A stretch of 7,648 bases of DNA from Ignavibacteriota bacterium (GCA_003135995.1 PNBM01000245.1:22005-29652); one strand, 5' to 3'; positions 1-7,483 are shown, counted from the stretch's first letter. A program made the numbers and translations. The notes: generated by a model not told the origin, from the sequence alone.

Positions 1-165
1 GGCATAGCTGACTGCCCGCAACCTGATAAATTCCCCGCAAAAAGTTATAAGCAAGCCGATAATAATACTAATTAATGTTGGTTTCATAAAAAGTATCATT
101 AATATAACAAATGGCAATGGCGAGTAACTTCTGTATCTAAAAAATATTTTTCCTAAATTTTTCAT
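1..165 (-). CDS. Partial isoprenylcysteine/phospholipid methyltransferase-like membrane protein (N-terminal 55 codons)
   Basis: An open frame starts at an ATG (165-163) and runs without a stop to position 1, so only the N-terminus is present. The translation begins MKNLGKIFFRYRSYSPLPF, followed by a hydrophobic stretch (about residues 17-44) that probably forms one helix or a hairpin of two, and then the segment GEFIRLRAVSYA. A short basic start, a hydrophobic hairpin and a G-E-x-x-R-x-x-A-V-x-Y motif are typical of small integral-membrane methyltransferases of the isoprenylcysteine carboxyl methyltransferase / phospholipid methyltransferase type. In these proteins the S-adenosylmethionine-binding residues lie further downstream, outside this window. 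The substrate cannot be told: bacterial members act on lipids or small molecules, or are uncharacterised. The gene starts 25 bp after the HAD phosphatase stop, with only A/T-rich sequence and no Shine-Dalgarno before it, so it is probably the next gene of the same operon. The family call rests on a short fragment. Confidence 0.6.
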   Translation of the reverse strand, partial: MKNLGKIFFRYRSYSPLPFVILMILFMKPTLISIIIGLLITFCGEFIRLRAVSYA

Positions 166-190
166 TTTATATTTAAATTTTGTAAAAAAA

Positions 191-982
191 CTATCCACCT
201 AAAAAAACATCTCTTCTCAATATTCTTGCATTTTGTCTTTGCCTAATCTTGTGTTTGATTTTCAATTTTTCCAGTTTGTTGATTATATCATTAAAATTCT
301 TGAATTCATAATAAGTAATATTATTCTTCCAGCAGTATGATGCTAATCTTTTTTTAGCGAAAACAATATCCGCATAATTACTTGCACAATAATCCGAAAC
401 TCCATCACCGATAAAAACCGATATTTCATTATCCCAGTCATTTGTATTATTTATAAGTATATTCCTTTTACTCATTCCGCAATAATTACATACTTCATCA
501 GTATAAGGAAAATCGCAGCTTAATTTAATCTTACCATTTTCATAACTGCGAATTAATTTATTGCTGAAAAATTTTAAATTTAATTTTTCCCGTTCAAGAA
601 TATAATTTATATAATAATCAAGGCCTTCGCTTAAAAGGAAAATTTCATATCCATTTATTTCGCAATATTTTAAGAAATCCCTGAAATAATCGTCTAATTC
701 TTCCTCGTCAATATACTCGTTGAATTTTTCAAAACTGAAATTTTCTACCAGAGCAAGCTCTCTTACATTGCATTCGCGGGAGGTAATTACGTTGTTTATA
801 AATTCATCACATACTATCTGAAATTTTTCTTTATCTTTGATAAATTTTCCGAGTGCCGATACCCAAACATCATTTTTTGTCACGGTCCCGTCAAAATCAC
901 AAAATATTTTTAATTTGGGTTCTTTTTTTGTTATCTTACCGGTGCTTTCCAAATTAATTGTTTTTAAATTTTGTTTCAACAA
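191..982 (-). CDS. MtnX-like HAD-IB family phosphatase
   Basis: This is a haloacid dehalogenase superfamily phosphatase with all four motifs visible. Motif I is DFDGT (29-33), with nucleophile Asp29 and general acid/base Asp31. Motif II is Ser118 in LLSEGLD. Motif III is Lys172 in CGMSKRN. Motif IV is GDGVSD (192-197), which binds Mg2+. The cap inserted after motif I, the pair Cys165-x-x-Cys168 just before the motif III lysine, and the total length resemble MtnX-type enzymes (2-hydroxy-3-keto-5-methylthiopentenyl-1-phosphate phosphatase) and their relatives. No other methionine-salvage gene is in view, so the substrate is open and the symbol mtnX is not assigned. The protein is probably cytoplasmic. 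The start is uncertain: the frame has no ATG before motif I. The reported start is TTG (982-980), overlapping the end of smc by 29 bp; a second candidate is TTG at 952-950, one base after the smc TAA, which would shorten the tail before motif I. The last 25 or so residues are strongly basic and lie outside the HAD core. Confidence 0.88.
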   Translation of the reverse strand: MLKQNLKTINLESTGKITKKEPKLKIFCDFDGTVTKNDVWVSALGKFIKDKEKFQIVCDEFINNVITSRECNVRELALVENFSFEKFNEYIDEEELDDYFRDFLKYCEINGYEIFLLSEGLDYYINYILEREKLNLKFFSNKLIRSYENGKIKLSCDFPYTDEVCNYCGMSKRNILINNTNDWDNEISVFIGDGVSDYCASNYADIVFAKKRLASYCWKNNITYYEFKNFNDIINKLEKLKIKHKIRQRQNARILRRDVFLGG

Positions 983-3900
983 TAGTAGTAACGCCGGGTT
1001 CCTGCATAGTTACACCGTATAATTTGTCGACTTTTTCCATTGTTCTTTCGTTATGCGTAATCAAAATAAATTGTGTATTCTGAGAGAATTTTCTAATCAT
1101 CTTGTTGAATCTCGCTAAATTAGCGACATCAAGTGGTGCATCAACTTCGTCTAATATGCAAAATGGAGATGGTTTTACGAGATAAATTGCAAAAAGCAGT
1201 GCTATGGCAGTTAATGTCTTTTCTCCGCCGGATAGCAATTCTATCGAGGTCGGTCTTTTGCCTCTTGGTTTTGCTATGATTTCTATTTTAGCTTCCAGAG
1301 GGTCATCTATAACTTTGCCGTCTTCATCTTCATCATAAACTAATTTTAAATTTGCCTCATCACCTTCCTGGAAAAGTTCTTTAAAAATATGAATAAAATT
1401 CTGACGGATTTGTTCGAATGTCTTTAGGAACCTTTCCCTGGCTTCCGTATTTATTCGTTCTATTGTTTTTCGTATATCTTTTTCTGATTCAATCAGGTCG
1501 TTTCTCTGGTCAATCATTTTTTGAAGTTCTTCCTTTTCAAATTCAAAATCCTGCCATACCATTTGCTGGTAACCGCCTAATTTTTTCAGTTTATCCGTAA
1601 GGTCGTCTGCTCTTTCTCTGGTTCTGTCTATATCGATTTCATCTGTTGCTGTGATAAATTCTTCAAGCACTTTTATAATGTTTTCACTATTCTTTAATTC
1701 TTCAAAATTTTCCGAAATTCCGGTTTCGTATTTCTTAGTTATATAATCATTTAACTGGCTTGATTTCAACTCATTTTCTTTTATTCTTATCTGGGAGTCA
1801 ATCAGTTTTTGCGACACTTTGTCAAATTGTTGCCTTTTGCTTCTTTGCTCTAATTCTATCCTGTTCTGTATTAATTTCTTCTGGTCGAATATATTTTTTT
1901 CTTTGTTATATTTTTCCGATATGTTTTCTTCAGCCTGTCTTAGTTCAGTTAATTTCTTTTCATTTTCCTCAATCTTCGCAGATAATTCTTTAAGTAAGTC
2001 ATTTTCTTCAGTGATTTGTACGCTGTTCTTTATAATTTGCTGTTTTTGAAAATCAATTGTATTGTTTATACGATGAAGAGTTGATTCTTCGTTTTTAAAT
2101 TCATTCCTTAATTTGGTTAATTCAAGATTGAAGCTGTTATAATCATTCAGAAATAACCTGTAATTTTGCTCTATTTCGTTAAATTCGTCAGAAAGAAAAG
2201 ATAATTCTTTATCGAGATTCGATTGCTCGTTCTCACTTTTTATAACATTTTCTATCAGAACATTGATTAGGCTGTCTAATGTTTTATTTTCGGATTTTAT
2301 CTCATTATAAGTCTTTTCATTAAAATTTATATTCTTGTTTATTTCTTCAATTTTGAAATTACTTATTGAAATATCCTTGGTAAGTTCGTTGACGTTTTTT
2401 GTTAATTCATCAACTACGCTTTTATACCTTTCTAATTCAATCTTCTTATTTTCATCTTTTAGCTTATTGAGGTTTATTTCAAATTCTTCTATTTCTTTAT
2501 TAAAAATATCATATTCCTGAATTAATTTTGCAATCTGCTTTTCCCTGCCTAATCTTACGCTTTCTTCTTTTACCTTTCCACCTGCCCTTATAAAACTTTC
2601 TGTGACAATGTCTCCGGCAAGAGTTATAAATTTATAATAATTATCTTTAGAAAGCCTGAAAGCTGTTTCAATATCTTCAACAATGATGTATTCATCGAGG
2701 ATATATCTCATAAGTAATTTGTGCTCTTTATTATTGCACCTGACCAGTTCATCTGCAAATCCATATACGCCCTTTTCTGTTAAAAATTCGGGTTTATAGT
2801 CCCAGTATCCTCCGAGAAAAGGATTTTTGTAAGTCAGCTTATCATTTAAAATAAATGTAACTTTACCTTTATCCGATTCAGTTAAATTATTGATTAATTT
2901 ATTAAGTTCTCTCGAATCATCGAGAATTAAATAATTTGTAACTTCCCCTAACGCCGTTTCAATTGCAATTTTAAATTTATCATCCGTTTCTATCGAATCA
3001 ATTAACGTGATTATGTTTTCGAATTTTTTATCCTTAACAAGGTATTTGATGCCTTCGGCATAATCTTCGAAGGTTTCAAGAAGATTTTTAAGATATGTTA
3101 TTTTGCTGTTTCTCTTTTGCAGCTCTAATTTTTTATCGGAAAGTGTTTTCTCGTATTCGTATATTTTTTCCGCATATCTGTTTTTTAATTCAGTATACTT
3201 CAAAAATTCAGAATCGGCTTTTTTCAGTGCTTCGTTTGCTATTTTATGTTTGCTTTCAAATATATTTTTATCGTTTTCTAATTCTTTTACACTGACCAAA
3301 TTTTTCTCGTTAACTTCCGATATTCTTTTAAGCCTTTCGAGATTGTTGTCTAATTTAATTTTATTTGACTGATAGTTACTTTTATTTTCGTTAACAATTT
3401 TATTGATGTCCTTTAATTTTATCCCGATTGATTTAATGTCATCTTTTTTCTCGTTTATTACTTTTATTGTGGAATCTACTTTTTCTTTCTTTTCGTAGAG
3501 TGAGTTTTCCGAAATATCGATGGTGCTTTGTAATACAGAAACTTTATTTTTTAATTCAATTATTTTTTCTGAATTTTTTTCAATATTTTCTTTAAGGTTA
3601 TTATTTTCACCGCTTAACCTGTTGATATTTTTTTCATAATTGTCTATTTTTTCTTCTGTTACCAGATTGATTTTCTCTATTTCATTTATACTTTCTTTTT
3701 GTCCGGCTAATTGTAAACTTAAATCATTTAAAGTGGTTTCAAATGTTTGTATTTCATTATGTATTATATCGTATTTGTCATCATTTTCCTGAATTTCGAT
3801 TGAAAGCTTTTCTTTCAAAGAAATATTTTCATGCTCATGGTCTTTTATTTCTTTTATTTCGTCTATTAATTGTTTAAAATCATAATTACTTATGAATATT

Positions 3901-4577
3901 TCGAGATTTTTTAAATTTTCTGATATAACTCTTGCTTCTTCATTTCTTCTTGCCTGCCGTTCCAGTGAATTAACATTTCTTTGCTTTTCACGGATAACAT
4001 CATTAACCCTTTGCAGATGTTCGTGTACCGATTCGAGACGGTTAATTGTCAAATCCCTGTTTTGTTTGTAAGAAACTATTCCCGCCGCTTCCTCGAACAT
4101 TTTTCTTCTGTCATTTTTAACTGCTGAAAGCATCAACTCTACCATCTTTAACTCGATTACGGAATAAGAATCAGGACCTATTCCCGTGTCAACGAAAAGA
4201 TTCCTTATATCCTTCAACCTTACTTTAGTTCCGTTTAAATAATATTCCGTATCACCGCTTCTGAAAAACCTTCTCGCAATTTGCACCTCCGAATATTCCG
4301 TCGGTAATATATTTTTGCCGTTTTGAATTGTGAGAGAAACTTCGGCTACACTCAGCGGTTTTCTTTTTTCAGTTCCGTTAAATACCACATCTTCTCTTCT
4401 TGCGCTTCTTAATATTCTATCTCCCTGTTCTCCGAGTACCCATCTAATTGCATCCACAATATTGGATTTCCCTGAACCGTTCGGACCTACGACTGCCGAT
4501 ACTCCGCTGTCGAATTCGATGACCGTCTTCTCAGGAAAAGTTTTAAAACCGAATATTTCTAATTTAGATAGATACAA
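954..4577 (-). CDS. smc: Chromosome segregation ATPase SMC
   Basis: A full-length bacterial SMC of 1207 residues, close to the usual size of about 1150-1200. The N-terminal head begins MYLSKLEIFGFKTF, the classic SMC start, followed by Walker A GPNGSGKS (31-38) and the Q-loop LGEQ (Gln51). A long Lys/Glu/Asn-rich coiled coil runs from about 170 to 500. The hinge is at about 500-670, including its conserved Gly-Gly (666-667, in RAGGK). The returning coiled coil runs to about 1050. The C-terminal head has the ABC signature LSGGEK (1115-1120), Walker B ending in Asp1143-Glu1144 (ILDEVDAPLD) and the switch His1175 (ITHNE). In the family, SMC dimerises at the hinge, joins ScpA-ScpB, and uses ATP to extrude and compact chromosomal DNA; scpA and scpB are not in this window. 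The start is TTG (4577-4575) directly after an in-frame TAA, so no upstream start exists and homology supports this codon as residue 1. It lies 13 bp after the upstream gene, without a Shine-Dalgarno, so co-transcription is likely. Confidence 0.98.
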   Translation of the reverse strand: MYLSKLEIFGFKTFPEKTVIEFDSGVSAVVGPNGSGKSNIVDAIRWVLGEQGDRILRSARREDVVFNGTEKRKPLSVAEVSLTIQNGKNILPTEYSEVQIARRFFRSGDTEYYLNGTKVRLKDIRNLFVDTGIGPDSYSVIELKMVELMLSAVKNDRRKMFEEAAGIVSYKQNRDLTINRLESVHEHLQRVNDVIREKQRNVNSLERQARRNEEARVISENLKNLEIFISNYDFKQLIDEIKEIKDHEHENISLKEKLSIEIQENDDKYDIIHNEIQTFETTLNDLSLQLAGQKESINEIEKINLVTEEKIDNYEKNINRLSGENNNLKENIEKNSEKIIELKNKVSVLQSTIDISENSLYEKKEKVDSTIKVINEKKDDIKSIGIKLKDINKIVNENKSNYQSNKIKLDNNLERLKRISEVNEKNLVSVKELENDKNIFESKHKIANEALKKADSEFLKYTELKNRYAEKIYEYEKTLSDKKLELQKRNSKITYLKNLLETFEDYAEGIKYLVKDKKFENIITLIDSIETDDKFKIAIETALGEVTNYLILDDSRELNKLINNLTESDKGKVTFILNDKLTYKNPFLGGYWDYKPEFLTEKGVYGFADELVRCNNKEHKLLMRYILDEYIIVEDIETAFRLSKDNYYKFITLAGDIVTESFIRAGGKVKEESVRLGREKQIAKLIQEYDIFNKEIEEFEINLNKLKDENKKIELERYKSVVDELTKNVNELTKDISISNFKIEEINKNINFNEKTYNEIKSENKTLDSLINVLIENVIKSENEQSNLDKELSFLSDEFNEIEQNYRLFLNDYNSFNLELTKLRNEFKNEESTLHRINNTIDFQKQQIIKNSVQITEENDLLKELSAKIEENEKKLTELRQAEENISEKYNKEKNIFDQKKLIQNRIELEQRSKRQQFDKVSQKLIDSQIRIKENELKSSQLNDYITKKYETGISENFEELKNSENIIKVLEEFITATDEIDIDRTRERADDLTDKLKKLGGYQQMVWQDFEFEKEELQKMIDQRNDLIESEKDIRKTIERINTEARERFLKTFEQIRQNFIHIFKELFQEGDEANLKLVYDEDEDGKVIDDPLEAKIEIIAKPRGKRPTSIELLSGGEKTLTAIALLFAIYLVKPSPFCILDEVDAPLDVANLARFNKMIRKFSQNTQFILITHNERTMEKVDKLYGVTMQEPGVTTIVETKFKNN

Positions 4578-4590
4578 TTAGTTAGTAAAT

Positions 4591-7176
4591 TTATATTCTG
4601 TAACTTAAAATTAAATTTATTATTCTTATAGTGGAATGAATAAAATTAAAATACACATAAAAGCCGCCTGTAAAAAATATTAATGTTAAAATACCGTAAA
4701 TATATGTTTTTAGAGCAGGAGTCTCAAATATTATCCTTATACTTGAGATTAATTTTACTAATGAATACAGTAATAAAACTGCGAATAAAATTATTGACCA
4801 GGAAATATATTCCGTATTAGACGAAATTAATTTATAAAATATCATACCAACCGGCAGAAATATCAACATAGGTATGAATGACCAGATGGTCGCAGTATAA
4901 ACGGTTCGGAAATACACTTTTCTATATGAAAATCTGTTCAGAAGAAAAACTATACCACCGATTAAATGTAAAAAGGCAAGAGAAATTAATATTGTTAATG
5001 ACAAAATTTTCAAAGGTGAATTTGCAATATCAGAAAATATCATTTTTCCTGTGCTATTCGATATTGTGTTTGCTATAATCATATCGAAAAGTATATTGCT
5101 TCTCAAATAATATATTAATGAAGAGAAATATAATGCTATGCTTGATGCAATCAGAAGACTCAGAATCAAATTTCTCGTCGATGATATCACAATTTGTTCC
5201 TTGATGAACATTGTAAAATTTTTCGGTGTAATTATACTCTTCAGTCTATTTTCTTTAAAATATCTGAGTTTGCTTAACAGAGAAATAAATATAATTATTA
5301 CAGTGATTCCGAAAATTATGAATATATAATTTAAATCGGTATATCGTTTTTCGCCTGAACCCTCGGGAATTTTTTGAAAACTCTGATTATAATTTATTCT
5401 TTTCAATATTCCCGCTGAAAATTTCGGCTCCCTGTAGTAGTCGAAAATACCGTCTGTTTTTAAATATTGATTTACACTCTGAGGAAAATTTAACGGTAAA
5501 CAACTGTTCCAGTCTGCAAATGAAGATACAAAATTTCCGAAAAATGAGTCTGTAAATGTTTTATGTGATTCAGATAATAACTTAGACTGCGCTTCAATCG
5601 AAAATAAATCCCCGAACCCGTTCCTGTTATCATTAGTAACACAAATACCGTAAGAAGCAGCAAATATTATCCTGTTATTTCTATTGCCGGCTCTGATTTC
5701 ATTTACATTTTCCTGAATTTTTTCATAATTACGCGTTGAAAAGTTTATTCCTTCAAAATCAGCAAATTCCTGGCAAATATCATCTTTTATATTCTTTGTT
5801 GTATAATACATCGGTCTTCTTGAATCCAAAGCGGAAATATTATTTTTCATTAATTTGACGTATGCAACAGCCGGCTTGCAACTGACATCGAAGTTATTCC
5901 CGATTCCCCATGCTACTATGCAGGGAGAACTCATATCTCTTTTTATATTACTTTCCATATATTCTTCCGCATCCTGAATATATTTTCTCGATGATAATGT
6001 TATCTCCGGAACTTCGTTAAATGGAATTTCCTGGAGTAAAAATAAACCTATACGGTTGCAAATATTAATAATATACGGATGAGCTGACCTTCCCGGAACC
6101 CTTATGCAATTAAAACCATAGTCCTTTATTTTTAACAGATCTTTTTCAGTTTCGAAATAATCAAGTGCTGAACCCGATTTCGGCTGGTCCTCATAATAAT
6201 TAATTCCGTTAATTTTTACAGGTTTTCCGTTAACCATCATATTATCAGGCCGGAGTTTGATATTGCTGAATCCGGATTCAAATATTTTATAATCAATTAT
6301 TTTATCCTGTGAATATATTATGGTTTTGATTAAATATAATTCGGGAGAATCTGCAGACCATAATAAAGGATTTTTTAATATGAATTCGTTGGTAATATTT
6401 TGCGTCTGGTAATCTACAATATTTATTTTGCCCGTGCTGCTTTCAGCTGCTGTTTCACCGGTGGATTTTCTAATTACTAAAGTCTTTATTGTAAAATCTT
6501 TTGATTCTGTTTTTAAATTTGAAAGGTTTTCGGAATTAACATCTATTACATTCGTTATTCTGACGGAATTATCTGATTCAAACTGATAAGAGAATTTTGT
6601 AAAAAAAATAAAAATTTTCGGAACGGCTATAATGTAAATATCCTTGTTGATACCGCCGTAATTATCGGAATAATTAATCTGGTTCGCTAACGGGATTGTA
6701 CTTGAATTATCGAGTTTACTTTCGATTTTTACAAAAATTTCGTTGTCATTTTTTATAACATTTTCATCTAGCGGTAATATGTAAGAATCAAAACCGCCGA
6801 AGTGACGGGTAATGAAGATATTATTTATTTTCACTTCAGATTCGTAATTTATGCCTTCGGCGACTAAAAGAAAACAAAAATATTTAAGCAAAGAATCGGA
6901 TACTTTGAAATCTTTTTTGAAAAGAGCAGTACCATTATATTTATAAGCAGAAGGAACAGAAATATTGGAATAATTTAATCCATCATCGAAGGAAACATTC
7001 CATTTTCCATTTAAATCGATTTTAATTCTTTTGTCACTTTCCCAAAAAAGACCTTTATTTACAGTATCTTTTACTAAAGGACGCTCAAAAACTTTAATTT
7101 GAGAATATGTCTCTTTTACAAAAAATGACAGGAATATTATTAAGAATAAACTTAGAAAATTATACTTTTTCAGCAA
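4591..7176 (-). CDS. GH2-like (probably catalytically inactive) ectodomain fused to a six-helix membrane domain
   Basis: An 861-residue protein. A signal peptide (about 1-25, LKK then a hydrophobic core ending near TYSQ) implies export. It is followed by a GH2 sugar-binding jelly roll (about 52-185; DLNGKWNVSF start, FGGFDSY), an immunoglobulin-like GH2 sandwich (about 187-305, ending at the LLWSADSPELY motif), and a GH2 TIM-barrel-like region (about 306-590; VNGKPVKINGINYYEDQP, then GFNCIRVP, then LLQEIP). In active GH2 enzymes the acid/base Glu follows Asn in a WxxGNE motif; here it reads WGIGNN, with Asn428 in its place. The nucleophile Glu normally precedes Tyr-Gly; here the segment is FAASYG, with Ser508. 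Both catalytic residues therefore look lost, pointing to binding or sensing rather than hydrolysis. The C-terminus has six predicted helices (about 616-635, 668-690, 722-747, 756-783, 790-812, 823-846), loosely like Yip1-type membrane domains. Start: the frame has no ATG upstream of the signal peptide, and TTG (7176-7174) immediately precedes the basic LKK; the next codon, CTG, is an alternative. Function unknown. Confidence 0.85.
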   Translation of the reverse strand: MLKKYNFLSLFLIIFLSFFVKETYSQIKVFERPLVKDTVNKGLFWESDKRIKIDLNGKWNVSFDDGLNYSNISVPSAYKYNGTALFKKDFKVSDSLLKYFCFLLVAEGINYESEVKINNIFITRHFGGFDSYILPLDENVIKNDNEIFVKIESKLDNSSTIPLANQINYSDNYGGINKDIYIIAVPKIFIFFTKFSYQFESDNSVRITNVIDVNSENLSNLKTESKDFTIKTLVIRKSTGETAAESSTGKINIVDYQTQNITNEFILKNPLLWSADSPELYLIKTIIYSQDKIIDYKIFESGFSNIKLRPDNMMVNGKPVKINGINYYEDQPKSGSALDYFETEKDLLKIKDYGFNCIRVPGRSAHPYIINICNRIGLFLLQEIPFNEVPEITLSSRKYIQDAEEYMESNIKRDMSSPCIVAWGIGNNFDVSCKPAVAYVKLMKNNISALDSRRPMYYTTKNIKDDICQEFADFEGINFSTRNYEKIQENVNEIRAGNRNNRIIFAASYGICVTNDNRNGFGDLFSIEAQSKLLSESHKTFTDSFFGNFVSSFADWNSCLPLNFPQSVNQYLKTDGIFDYYREPKFSAGILKRINYNQSFQKIPEGSGEKRYTDLNYIFIIFGITVIIIFISLLSKLRYFKENRLKSIITPKNFTMFIKEQIVISSTRNLILSLLIASSIALYFSSLIYYLRSNILFDMIIANTISNSTGKMIFSDIANSPLKILSLTILISLAFLHLIGGIVFLLNRFSYRKVYFRTVYTATIWSFIPMLIFLPVGMIFYKLISSNTEYISWSIILFAVLLLYSLVKLISSIRIIFETPALKTYIYGILTLIFFTGGFYVYFNFIHSTIRIINLILSYRI

Positions 7177-7229
7177 AAAAATTAATAATTTATATCAAAA
7201 AAATTAGAAAAAATAAGTTAATTATTAAT

Positions 7230-7259
7230 AATTTAAATGGAAATGTAAAAAGCGGTCAA
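7230..7259 (-). promoter_or_regulatory. Candidate promoter for the GH2-smc-HAD operon
   Basis: On the minus strand TTGACC (7259-7254) and TAAATT (7235-7230) are separated by 18 bp and lie about 54 bp upstream of the TTG start at 7176. The spacing and the -35-like hexamer fit a housekeeping sigma promoter, but the -10-like box is poor. In such AT-rich sequence chance matches are common, and Bacteroidota-type sigma factors prefer different boxes. This is a weak inference only. Confidence 0.25.
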
Positions 7260-7263
7260 AAAC

Positions 7264-7298
7264 AATGTTAAATGTTAAATGCTGGATACTGGATACTA
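7264..7298 (-). repeat. Heptamer-phased tandem repeat block (left arm)
   Basis: On the plus strand five consecutive 7-mers can be read: AATGTTA, AATGTTA, AATGCTG, GATACTG, GATACTA. On the minus strand this appears as two TATCCAG-type units followed by two CATTTAA-type units in the same 7-bp register. The first part (7268-7280) is an exact 13-bp inverted match to the repeat block at 7371-7398. It could be a short dispersed repeat family; copy number elsewhere in the genome cannot be judged from here. Confidence 0.85.
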
Positions 7299-7370
7299 AA
7301 ATACGAAATATGAGTTCATGAGATTAAATATAACAATTGATTAAATCGAGGAAACTTGAATAAGCTCTTA

Positions 7371-7398
7371 ATTTAACATTTAAAATTTAACATTTAAA
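7371..7398 (+). repeat. Two perfect 14-bp direct repeats, each a pair of heptamers (right arm)
   Basis: The unit ATTTAACATTTAAA occurs twice in direct succession (7371-7384 and 7385-7398) and is followed by a partial third unit, ATT. Each 14-mer is two near-identical heptamers, ATTTAAC and ATTTAAA. The first 13 bases of each copy are the reverse complement of 7268-7280, so the two blocks could pair across about 90 nt of spacer. It lies just 12 bp past the 3' end of the tRNA gene. Confidence 0.9.
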
Positions 7399-7409
7399 AT
7401 TGGAAGAAG

Positions 7410-7483
7410 TACGCCCGATTGGATTCGAACCAATGACCTATAGCTTAGAAGGCTATTGCTCTATCCGGCTGAGCTACGGGCGC
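7410..7483 (-). tRNA. tRNA-Arg (anticodon TCT)
   Basis: A complete 74-nt cloverleaf on the minus strand. Acceptor GCGCCCG pairs with CGGGCGT (six Watson-Crick pairs plus a G1-U72 wobble). T8-A9 are followed by a D-arm with GCTC/GAGC stem and GG in the loop. The anticodon stem ATAGC/GCTAT carries the loop CTTCTAA, with anticodon TCT at its centre, reading AGA (and AGG by wobble) as arginine. The variable region is AGGTC. The T-arm is ATTGG/CCAAT with the canonical TTCGAAT loop. The discriminator base is A, at 7410. The 3' CCA is not encoded (the next bases are CTTC), so it must be added after transcription. The AGA codon is common in AT-rich genomes, so this is likely a major arginine tRNA. 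Confidence 0.97.

Larger units (their letters stand above)
7177..7409. other. Repeat-bearing intergenic spacer between tRNA-Arg and the GH2-like gene
   Basis: No open frame of note is seen on either strand. The spacer is very AT-rich. It holds two blocks of 7-bp-period repeats in opposite orientation, a weak promoter-like pair for the downstream operon, and an unremarkable stretch of about 70 bp between the repeat blocks. No convincing GC-rich hairpin followed by a T-run is visible, so where tRNA transcription ends is unclear. Confidence 0.6.

Noticed and set aside
191..982. Assigning the HAD gene as mtnX of methionine salvage
   Set aside because: The motifs fit the MtnX-like group, but no other salvage gene is nearby and related HAD-IB enzymes act on other phosphates, so only a family-level name is justified.
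837..1022. Plus-strand open frame of 61 codons across the smc/HAD junction
   Set aside because: It lies antisense to two well-supported genes, has no recognisable protein features, and reads as the antisense shadow of the HAD N-terminus and SMC C-terminus.
1418..3372. Several plus-strand open frames (60-89 codons) rich in Phe, Leu and Ser
   Set aside because: They are antisense to the Lys/Glu/Asn-rich coiled coil of SMC. Such codons read as Phe/Leu/Ser on the other strand, which makes hydrophobic-looking frames by composition alone.
4330..4581. Plus-strand open frame of 83 codons opposite the SMC N-terminal head
   Set aside because: It is fully antisense to the highly conserved Walker A region, whose sequence is constrained by SMC. 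It has no start context or homology sign of its own.
4878..5329. Two plus-strand frames (66 and 63 codons) opposite the membrane domain
   Set aside because: They are antisense to the transmembrane helices of the GH2-like protein. No ribosome site and no recognisable family.
4591..7176. Annotating the protein as beta-galactosidase or beta-glucuronidase
   Set aside because: The fold matches GH2, but both catalytic glutamates appear replaced and a multi-helix membrane domain is attached, so an enzyme name would mislead.
7264..7398. CRISPR array
   Set aside because: The repeats are 7 and 14 bp, directly adjacent with no unique spacers, and no cas gene is present.
7264..7398. Rho-independent terminator or a complete MITE
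   Set aside because: The arms are AT-rich with about 90 nt between them and no following T-run, and no target-site duplication could be identified. An inverted repeat pair is all that can be supported.
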